Of a DNA stretch of 64,000 nt, positions 47,030 through 55,939 are shown one piece after another. Location: the NCBI GenBank assembly GCA_965178125.1, contig OZ237759.1, forward strand, positions 248,001-312,000. The letters are read 5' to 3'. The position numbers and the translations under genes were made by a program. The notes under the pieces were generated by a model, which had not been told where the DNA came from, did not search any database, and saw only the letters and a program-made list of their open reading frames with translations. Positions within the stretch are counted from its first letter, which is position 1; each line of letters opens with the position of its first letter. This DNA is from Bilabrum cf. latius. Lineage: Eukaryota; Bigyra: Bicosoecida; Bigyra; Bicosoecida.

Positions 47030-50000
47030 TCATGACACTGAGCAAATCGACGAGCCCTTCGCCGCCAAGTCGTCCTGCGCTTTCTTCGCGTCCGCCTCGG
47101 CCTTCTCACGGGCCGTCTTCTCCTCTGCCAACTGCTTCTTGAGCGCCTCTAGCTCGCTCAGAGCGCCCTTGCCCGCGTCACCGGAGGCTTGCCGCAGCAC
47201 GTCTGCCTCCTGCTTGGCCCTGCTCGCCTCGTCCCTGAGCCGGTCCATCTCCTCCTTCTGCGCCGCCTCTATCTTGGCCTTCTCCGCCGCAATGGCAGTG
47301 CGCACCTGTTCGTCGCTGCCACCCGCGGCAGCACCCCCGGCAGCAGCGGCGCCTGCCCCTGCCCCGCTCCCCCCGGCTGCTCTCGCCTCCGCCAGCTCCC
47401 TCTCCAGCTCTTGCCTCCTCTGCGCCTCCCTCTGCAGCGCCTCATCCTTCTCCTGGATCTGCTTCTCCCTGGCCTCGATCTCCTGGGCGGCCGCCTGCTT
47501 CGCCTTGAGCTCGGCATCGATCGCCACCTGCGAGATGATAGACTGCCGGGCGGACTTGCCCGCCTTGGCCGTGCCGTCATCAGGGGTGCCCCACACCTGC
47601 AGCACCATGCTCTGAGTGCCCACGTACTCCAGGAACTCCTTGGTCACAACCACCGAGAAGGTCTTCCGGTGGTTGAAGTTAGGGTTCATGGCCTTGCCCT
47701 TGACCGGCACCGTCTGGTGCCACCTGTCGTCCAAGAAGAACTTGTACTTTACGTGCACGTCCACGCTTTGGTCCTTGGGCAGCGATCGGGCGCCCTCGAT
47801 GATGAGGGTGAAGTTCACCTTGCGGCCCTCCAGCTGCTCGAGCTGGTCCACGAACGTGGGCTCCCCGTCGTCCCCCTCAATCTCGATCCCGTCGTCCTCG
47901 TCCTCCCCCTCCGGGGGTTCTGGAGTCAGGTGCGGGATCAGCTTGAGCAGCAGCTTGCCCACCTCCTTGCCCTGATGGTTCAAGATGGCCACACTCTCCT
48001 GGATGGGCAGCGCGTGGACCAGCGAGTCCAGCAGCAGCCTCACCTTGCCCAGCTCCAGCGGGACCGCAACGATGTGGAACGGGTCCTCCTCGGGGTCGAT
48101 GAAACCGGTGCGACCCACGTCCCGGTCGGCCTCCAAGAACTCCTGGTAGAACTCCCGCATGATGTACAGCCGCTCCATGAACTCTTCGTGAGCCCACAGC
48201 GCGCGCAGAGGACCCTTCTTCTTGGGCTGCGCCAGCACGTACACCTCAGTGTCGAGCTCGGCGTCCTCCTGCTCCTTGCTCTCCTCGTCTTCATCTTCCT
48301 CGTCCTCATCCTCCTCATCGTCCTCCTCGCCGTCCTTGGACTCGTCAGCCCCAGCCCCGCTGGCCGGCCCCTGCTGCAGTCTCTTCCTGCCGCCTCTGTA
48401 GGTCGACTCGCCCCTCTGGTTCGCCATGAGCGTCACCTCAAGGGTGACTTCCTTGCCCACCTCCTCGGCGATGGCGTTGGCCTCGTTCACCAGGGGGATG
48501 GTGCGCAGCAGCTTCTCGTCCAGCAGTGTCCTCTCCCGCATCTCCTTCTGCTTCTTGGCGTGTAGCCTCTCCGTCTCCTGGATCTGCTCCTCGAGCTTCT
48601 TCTGCAGTTCCTCCTGCTGCTTCCTGGCCCTCGCCATGAGCTTCTCCTGCTCCTTCTGCATCTCCTGCATGGCCTTCTATTCGCCCGCCTCCTACATCTT
48701 CTTCATCTTCTCCTCGAGAGCAGCCGCGCGCTGCCTCTCCTCCTCCTCTGCCTTCGCCCTCTCCGCCTGCATCTTCTGCTCCAGCGCCTGCACCTTCTCC
48801 TCCGCCTCTTTGCGCATCCGCTCTGCCTCCGCGCGGCGTTCGGCCTCCTGCCTCTGCACGGCCTCCACCTGCGCCTTGTTGACCTCGTTGATCGCGAACT
48901 CGAACGTGATGTCAGTAGGCACGTCGTCCTCCACGGGGGCCGTACCGGCCGCGACCTCGGCGGGGATCTGCACGAGGAACACGTGGTTGTTGCCGAAGAT
49001 GACGCGGTTGCGGTGGTGCAGCTCCACGCCATCCATGCTGTCGATCTCCTTGCCGTTGACGAGGATCTTGGCGCCTTCCTCGCCCGGCTTGAGCGCGATG
49101 CGGCCCCCGGAGTTGATGACCACGGCATGCTTGGTCTTGATCGACAGACCGCCCAGCGTCACATCCATGGCCTCGTCGGCGTCGTCCCTCCCCACCCTCA
49201 GCTGCTTGCCCTCGTCGAAGAAGTGGAAGATCTACCGGTCCATCAGCTGGTCCTCATGCAGGTTGACGATGTTGGGCTCCACCTCCGCGCGCTTGCGGGC
49301 CGCCTCCAGGTCAGCCCCGGTGAGCACACCCAGCGACTTGAGCCGGTCGGTGGCCATCCTAGCGCGCGCGTCCGTGGCCAGCGCGTCCTGCTCCATCTCG
49401 GCCTTCATCTTGGCCTCCATCTCTTCCCTGAGCTTGCGCTCCATCTCCTCCCTGATCTTGGCCTCATCCACGCCGCCGCCGGCGGCCCCGGGCACCATCC
49501 CCGCGCCGCCTCCCCCAAGCTGTGCCTTGAGGGCCATGATCTGCTCCTTGAGCTCACGGATCATCCGCTCGTTCGGGTCCTCGTTCACAACGGCCTTGTT
49601 CTTGATCTTCTTGGCGCGATCAGCGTACCGCAGCGTGGACAGCGTCTCGTCGTAGTTGACGTCTGCTGGGCTCACGGCCGCGATCATGATGGTCTTGGAG
49701 TTGCCTCCCAGCGCGTTTTTGAGCAGCTGCGTGAGCACAGAGTCCCTGAAAGGCACCTTTTTCTTCTTTTTGTGGGCGGGGTCGCTGTTAAAAGCCAGCG
49801 TCTCGATGACCCGACCGAGCGAGGACAGCGACATGTTGATGGCGGAGCCCTCCTTGAGCCGGGCGCCAGAGGCCCCCGTGCCCTTCTGCCTCTCGCTCCC
49901 CGCGAGATCCACCAGGTTGATGACGCTCGTCTTGTCCGTGGCCTTACCCGCGGCTGCGTCTAGCTTGGTCTGCGTGAAGGTGATCTGGAATATAGTGTGG

Positions 50001-50508
50001 GCCCTGGAGGAGGTCTTGTTCATGTTGGTGGATGCCACCGTCCTGGCCTTGCTGCCCGCCTCCATGAGCCTCTCGATGGTCTCGAAGTCCCTGACGGCGT
50101 TCTTGGTCAGGTCCTTGACGAAGAAGCCGATCTTGGGGTCCAGGCGCACCTTGAGCTCCCCCGCGCCAGGGTTGAAGAGGTCCCTGATCTTCTCCATGTA
50201 GATCTCCAGCATGGCCGTCTCCACCTTGAAGGACATGCCCTCCTCGGTGTTGGCGGTGATGCGATCGAAGATCCTGGAGCATGCGATCGGGATGATGCCC
50301 TTGTCCGGCCCGTACCCCATCATCGAGTAGCTCTTCCCCGCGCCGGTCTACCCGTAGGCGAACAGAGAGCAATTGTAGCCGTCGAACGCGTTATTCAGCA
50401 CCCCCACGCCAATGTCTTTCCAAACCGTGTCTTGCGAGGCGTACTTCGGGTCGTCTCGCGGCACGAAGCTGTCGTAACTATAATCGAAGGTAAACTTCTT
50501 CTCCTTCC
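47030..50508 (-). CDS. Kinesin-3 (motor + FHA) with C-terminal CaaX-like box
   Basis: The open frame (about 1,159 aa) starts at a splice acceptor (CATCGCAG at 50509-50516) and ends at TGA 47030-47032; the first exon with the extreme N-terminus was not located. The motor shows FDYSYDSF, NCSLFAYG-Q-TGAGKS with the P-loop Gln as TAG (50348-50350), NKTSSRAH (switch I), VDLAGSERQKGTG (switch II), and SLSSLGRVI. Next come the neck, a TAG at 49232, an FHA domain (~49195-48940), coiled coil with TAGs at 48692 and 48677, an acidic stretch, and a KIF1-type region (EEDPFHIVAVPLELGKVRLLL). A long C-terminal coiled coil ends in CSVS. No PH domain is seen; the CSVS end fits a farnesylation box. Expected role: plus-end transport of membrane cargo. 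Confidence 0.88.
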
Positions 50509-51371
50509 CTGCGATGATAACTTGCACAAGAAATAGTTAGCCACGGTGAACACTTTAACATAGCCTGGCGCCAACTACTAGACGAATCAAGACGCGCACT
50601 TCGTCTTTTCCGCTGCTGTGTAATGGCCTCAAGACAAACTGGAACTGACGACCGACTAGCCTGCACTTATTGAGCTAGTATAGCTAATATGCACCGGAAA
50701 GCACCACTCGACCCCCGCGATACCACCTTCGCCTCTGCCGAGGGCCGCAGTTGAATCGACATATCGGTTTCTTCTTGGAGCAGCGAATCCTGGTTACGGT
50801 ACCGCATGCACAAACAAACATAGCATACACATAGATTGTTTCACACAATAAGAACCTAAACGTAAGGAAATCAGCGAGATAGCAAGGTCAAAATGGGGTA
50901 CACGTGCTAAAGCCTGCCCTCACCATCGGCTGGGTTGGTGATAATGGTGTCCTTGCCAGACATTGTAATACAGTTCTTCGCGCCCATGTCCTTTTCACGA
51001 CCATTGTAGGGTCGCACTCGCACTGCGACCTTGACGGCTTCCGCCATGGTTTTCAGTCACAAAAGGACGAAGGAAATTTTGGTGCGAATCGAGAAGGCGC
51101 CGCGGTTGTAACCGGTATAACGCGATGGATTGAAGATGAAGATTTAAAACGAGAATTGACGGGAAGCAGAGCCACCACTTCTATTGAGCCCGACACGGCC
51201 CTCGAGGCAGTCGCGCTGCATGATGCAGCAGTAATCCACGCTGCCAGCGTGTGACTGCCAGCAGCAGGGGCGCCGCACCGTGGCCCGTGGCAACGTCCCG
51301 AGGACCACAACCAGCCAAGATAAGCACCTGCCACTTTACATGCAGATCCAACTCTTCTTTTTCTCATCCAT
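50509..51371. other. Gap upstream of kinesin; may hold its first exon
   Basis: 863 bp. The kinesin N-terminal exon (a VRVRP-type strand) should lie here or beyond. A candidate minus-strand segment near 50600 encodes KDEVRVLIRL, but it lacks the usual Pro and I cannot confirm it. A plus-strand frame at 50904-51254 and other ORFs lack recognisable features. No repeat or RNA gene is evident. Confidence 0.4.
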
Positions 51372-51968
51372 TCAGCCGCGCCCCGCCCCCGCGTACCCTC
51401 TGAGGGATACTGCCCTCCCGTCCGGGGCCGTGCCCTCGCCGAACAGAACGGGCACGGGGGCCTTGTCGCCTGCTGCAGCTCCGCCGAAACACGCGGTGTC
51501 ATTGAGGCGAGCCTTGCACGCCTGCTCCGTGTCCGACGACTGGTACCACGAGAAGATGCAGTTAGCGGGAACGAACGGGAATTGGACGATGTCCGTGTCC
51601 TCGTCCTCGTCGTACGTGCCTGCGTCCCAGGTGGTGTCGGGCCCGTCGCTCTGGATTGACACAAAGTACGTGTAGTTGCCCCTGTCCTTGGAATCGGTGA
51701 ACGTGTAGGTCGTGTTCACCTGCACGTCGCCTCCCGAGCCGGTGTTTACGATGTAGATGCCAGTCGTGTTGGACTCGACCGCCTTTGGCGGCTGCTTCTG
51801 GTATGTTGCGCCCCCTGTTGTGCCACTGTAGTACAACGTATCAATGCAGTTGTTGATGTGGACCTCCAGCGTTCTACGAACAAGCGAAAATACCAAAAAG
51901 GGTAGCGAAACATCGACAGCAACAAAGATCCACCGCACCACTGCTTTGCACGGCTTACTATGCCGCAT
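51372..51968 (-). CDS. Small single-pass membrane protein, hypothetical
   Basis: 198 aa, ATG 51966-51968, TGA 51372-51374. A basic N-terminus (MRHSKPCKAVVRW) is followed by a hydrophobic stretch (IFVAVDVSLPFLVFSLV) and a ~150-aa region with NxT sites, several Cys and an acidic patch (DEDEDTD), suggesting a type II membrane protein. The sequence upstream of the ATG has a possible splice site (GTAAGC overlapping the start), so the 5' end may be spliced. Function unknown. Confidence 0.45.
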   Translation of the reverse strand: MRHSKPCKAVVRWIFVAVDVSLPFLVFSLVRRTLEVHINNCIDTLYYSGTTGGATYQKQPPKAVESNTTGIYIVNTGSGGDVQVNTTYTFTDSKDRGNYTYFVSIQSDGPDTTWDAGTYDEDEDTDIVQFPFVPANCIFSWYQSSDTEQACKARLNDTACFGGAAAGDKAPVPVLFGEGTAPDGRAVSLRGYAGAGRG

Positions 51969-52529
51969 TGATCCAAAGCAGACTGATCTGTCTCAACCGC
52001 ACTATCATCATAACCCAAACCATGCCATGCACGCCTCCACAACCCGAAGTGATCTTGTTGGTTCTTGACCAACGCGATAGTTCTTGCGACTGCAGTCTTG
52101 CACTGAGGCGCAGCATCTAGTGGTAGCTCCTACTCACGCAACTGCAACACATGCCAAGCTAATGACTGCTGCAACGATTCGCATAGCGCTGCTGCTGACT
52201 TTGATACTTGTGAGATGCCCAACGAGACAATTCGACCCGTAACCTGCGACCACAGTGTGCCCGAGCTTTTATGAGCGGGAGCGGTGATGAAAAGTCCACA
52301 TACCACCCTCAAACAGGCGAGCTTGTTACAACATGGTAATACAACATTCGTCTCGCAGAGTCTTGACCATGAAGCGGCTCGGCATTGCGATATTTATGGC
52401 CGGCCGTCGCTGAAGAAGACCTGCTCCAAATATCCTATTGATGGATCCGCGATGTTTGTAAGAAACATCACAACTCCGATCCTCATATCTTACCCGACTG
52501 TACGCAGTCCATGCTCTTTGGCTGCCATT
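51969..52529. other. Spacer between small membrane-protein gene and FKBP
   Basis: 561 bp. A minus-strand frame (51969-52072) could be an upstream exon of the small membrane protein, but no clear feature supports it. Otherwise nothing recognised. Confidence 0.4.
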
Positions 52530-53145
52530 TTACGCGAACGCAATAATTTCCACCTCCATCATTAGCGCAGCTCTAGGGGGAATGATCGGCGGGTACCCCC
52601 TCTCTCCATAAGCTAGTGATGCAGGAATAGACACTTTTGCTCGCTGACCGCGGGACATTGACTTGATGGCGATATCGAGGCCGCGCACAACCTGACCGAC
52701 GCCGACCCTGAACTCGAATGGCATCTTCCTGTCTCTCGAGGAATCAAGCTTCGTGTTGTCAGCGGCAAGAAACGTTTCGTAGTGAATGCGGACAGTGTGA
52801 CCATCCTTTGGGAAATGTGTCGCGTCGCTACGAGTGAAAGCAGGTCGGTTGTGCGCCTCAAACAGTCTTTGAGTAAGGGCGTATCACAAAATCTTGAAAT
52901 CGAGCGCACAGAAGGTCTTACCCAGCGACAATGGTCTGAATCTTGAGACTGGAGCCCGAATCGGATCCCACGACTACCCCACGACTCTCCGAGTGTCCTT
53001 TGGCCGCAGCTAGGCCACTTCGATCAATTTTGTGCTCCTCGTGACCCTACTCTGCTGACCCCATGTCTTGCTCGCTTGCGCCAGCAGACGTCTGAAAGTC
53101 AGACACCGGCGCTGGTTCGTCTGAGCCGCCTGATTGCGCTGCCAT
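52530..53145 (-). CDS. FKBP-type peptidyl-prolyl isomerase
   Basis: Two exons (52922-53145, 52530-52827) with a 94-bp GTAAGA..CGTAG intron give 173 aa, ending in TAA. The splice joins IQTIVAG to DATHFPKDGHTVRIHYE, as in the FKBP12 fold. Then come DSSRDRKMPFEF, the active-site VGVGQVVRGLDIAI, and IPASLAYGERGYPP with the binding-pocket Tyr. An N-terminal ~65-aa extension is polar and includes a TAG-encoded Gln (53047-53049). No signal peptide, so probably cytosolic or nuclear. It catalyses cis-trans isomerisation of Xaa-Pro bonds. Confidence 0.92.
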
Positions 53146-53254
53146 GAGGCAACGAGCGCCGCTTTTGCTTGTTGTTGTGCAGTGTCCGCGGTACGTTCCG
53201 GAGCCAAAACTAACAACGAGCAACCGATGGACTTGTATTATTATTGCCCCCCGC
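53146..53254. promoter_or_regulatory. Short bidirectional promoter
   Basis: Only about 110 bp separate the start codons of FKBP (minus) and the copper monooxygenase (plus), so the two genes must share a compact divergent promoter. No TATA box is obvious. Confidence 0.5.
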
Positions 53255-55597
53255 ATGGCGGCCTCAACTCAATATGTCCGTTTAATTGTACCTTTGTTTG
53301 CGATGCTAGTCAGCTACACGGCTGCAGAGAACTGTACCCACTTGCTAGGCTCCAATTCGAACCTTGAAGGAAGCACTACTCTCGATACGTCAATCGAGTA
53401 CACTGTCGACCACCATGTCTTCGGGGGCCGTTTGTTCATGCGATTGAGTGCAATGCATGATGGATGGGTTGGAATCGGTCTAGCAGAATCGGTAAGACCA
53501 GGAGCAGTCGGAGCGTTTCCGCGATGTCCGATGCGGGTATGAATGTCTGCGAATATGCGCTTTGGTCACTCGTTGCCGACCTCCTGCACGCAGACCAGCG
53601 GCCACATGAAAGGTTCGGATCTTGTGACGGCTTACGTCACAAGCAGCGGCGATGTGCAAGTGAAGGACAGGTATGCTCCTTTCGTCCCCGTTTCCTACGA
53701 CACCGGCACGGGCGCCGCGTCCTATCCGGGGCTTACCGCCATTGCCGATGACCACAACGACTGGGCCATACACAACGGATTCCGCACCGCCGACGGCTAC
53801 ATGCGAATAGAGCTGAGCCGGCCCCTGGACACGGGCGACTCCCAGGACCGTCCAGTTGTTGCCGGGCCGCAGCGGATCGTGTGGGCATGGGGCGAGTCCG
53901 GCGCGGTGGGATATCACGGCAGCCACAGGGGCACTGGAACGATCGAGTTCATCCCCGCGGCAGGAAACGCACCAACTGCGAGGGAGCTGCTGCCTGAGCG
54001 GGGGGGTGAGGGTAATGGACCGCCGGCACAGGGCGAGTCAGCCCAGCCAGCCCAGCCAGCCCGTGGCGACTCCAATACGCAGGGGCCCGGAGCTGCGAAG
54101 CATGCAGTACGCCGCGCATCACTCGCGTCGGGGTAGCGATAGATCCCCCCGCACGACGGCTACTGGGACATCCGCGCGGAGAACTACACGATCCCCCCCC
54201 AGCGCACCACGTACGCCTGCTAGGCGGCCTACCTGCCCACGGACCGGAAGAGGCACGTGGTCGCATTCAGGCCCATCATCCAGGAGGACAGCACCAGGCT
54301 CGTGCACCACGCCATCGTGCACATATGCACAGGGAACACGACCTACTTCAGGGACCACCTGACCCCCATGAAGTGCGGGGGGGAGCACGAGAGCGGGGAG
54401 GGGTCCTCCCCCCTCGGGGACCAGTCCTCCAGGTGCTCGGGTCTCATGTACTCGTGGGCCGTGGGGCACGGAGACTGGGTGCTGCCCCAGGAGGCGGGCC
54501 TGCCCGTGGGACCTGGCTCAACGGACATATCCCAGATCATCCTGGAGATCCACTACGACAACCCCAGCGGGATCCAGGGCCACGTAGACAGCAGCGGCTT
54601 CCGGGCTTTCTATTCCGAGTCCCTCAGGGAACACGACGCGGGAGGCATGACGATCGGAGACCCGCTCACCAGCATGCAGCGCCTGCCAGCCGGCCAGAGC
54701 CGCGTGCATCGCCAGGCCACGTGCCCCTCCGCCTGCACCGACGGCTTTTCCGAGGCCGTGACCGTCTTTGCCGAGTTCCCGCACGCGCACTACTACGGGA
54801 AGCGCCTGTACACGGAACTGTACAACGAGGAAGGGGACTTCCAGCGGGTCACCACCCGGATCGACTTCTGGGACAACGGCTTTTAGCAGATGCTGCAGGG
54901 ATCCGACTTTGAGCAGTACCAGATCCGCCCGGGCGACTCGATGCAGACTCACTGCTTCTACGACACGGCGGGGTCCAGCAGCCGGGTGCGGTTCGGCACC
55001 GAGACGCGCGACGAAATGTGCATGATATTTTTATTCTTTTACCCGGCTCAGTTCCGCGGAGTGGACGAGAGCGGGCAGCCCGCGAGTCTGGCGTTCTGTG
55101 GGCTCGCGGACAGCCGGTTTCAGGTGTCTGCTTGCGGTGGCCTGTCGCAGGTTCCGATAGAGTATGGCCTCCTGCTGTTCACGCAGGTAGAGAGGCAGGC
55201 AATCGACCCGGAGGCCACGGACAGATTTGGTGTCTCGAGCGTTTCGGGACCTGGGGAGCCCTCCGAGGCGGCAGCTTGCAGCGGTGTGTATCAGGCCGGC
55301 TAGCTGTCATGGGGCGGTGGCATTGACGATTCTGCAAGGGGTAAGCCGCTGGAGGCCTGGGTGATTGGATTGATCGCTGCAGGTGCCGCTTTGGTGCTTG
55401 TCGGAGTTGTGGCCGCGGTCTTCCTGGCAGCGCGGCCAGCGACTCCGGGTGTTGCTGCGGATGCCTCTGCTGGTGGGGCGAGCAACACACATCAAACGGG
55501 CGCATAGGCTAGCGGTAGAGGATTGGCGTCCTTTAAGGACCCCTCGAGCAACTCAACCGAGCTGAGCCATGTGCCAGCAGGAGCCGAGCAGGCGTGA
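53255..55597 (+). CDS. Membrane-anchored DOMON / copper type II monooxygenase (DBH/MOXD-like)
   Basis: Two exons (53255-53491, 53594-55597; 102-bp GTAAGA..CGCAG intron) give 746 aa ending in TGA. Order: signal peptide (MAASTQYVRLIVPLFAML), a DOMON domain (HDGWVGIGLAES joined by splicing to TSGHMKGSDLV), a linker, then both copper domains. HHAIVHIC supplies CuH histidines, EIHYDN another. FPHAHYYG (HxH) and GDSMQTHC (Met) are the CuM ligands. TAG-encoded Gln occur at 54134, 54140, 54221 (TYAC-Q-AAYLP), 54884, 55304 and 55505. Near the C-terminus is a membrane segment (VIGLIAAGAALVLVGVVAAV) and a short tail. It should hydroxylate a small organic substrate using O2 and a reductant such as ascorbate, on the lumenal or outer side. 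Confidence 0.88.
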
Positions 55598-55939
55598 GGC
55601 GTACCTGTCGTGGGGTAGTTTGCGAGAGTGTCGTGTCTGTGGTTTGCTCATTGATCCAGGATGTGTTGTTGCTCGTGACTTTCACCTGCACATTCAATGC
55701 CGGGTATTTCGAGTAGCATACGTGGTAAAGCACTGGCAACGCGTGCATCTGGATGCGCGCAACAAATCGGGCCTCGTTTAGGATCGGATCGGAGCAAGGC
55801 AACACTGACCCGGCCGGAGGCTTCACACATGCCAGGTACCAATCGAGTGAGTGGATGAAAGGCCAGCGTAGCTGTCGCCAACAGCTCATGCGGCGGATTC
55901 GGGTCCCGCGGTTCGGACCTGACCCGATGATCTTCTTGG
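55598..55939. other. Convergent intergenic region
   Basis: 342 bp between the 3' ends of the copper monooxygenase and the beta-propeller protein. No gene, RNA or repeat recognised. Confidence 0.45.

Noticed and set aside
50904-51254. Plus-strand 116-codon ORF
   Set aside because: No ATG at its start, no recognisable motif, no TAG-bridged extension of interest; probably a chance frame in an untranslated region.
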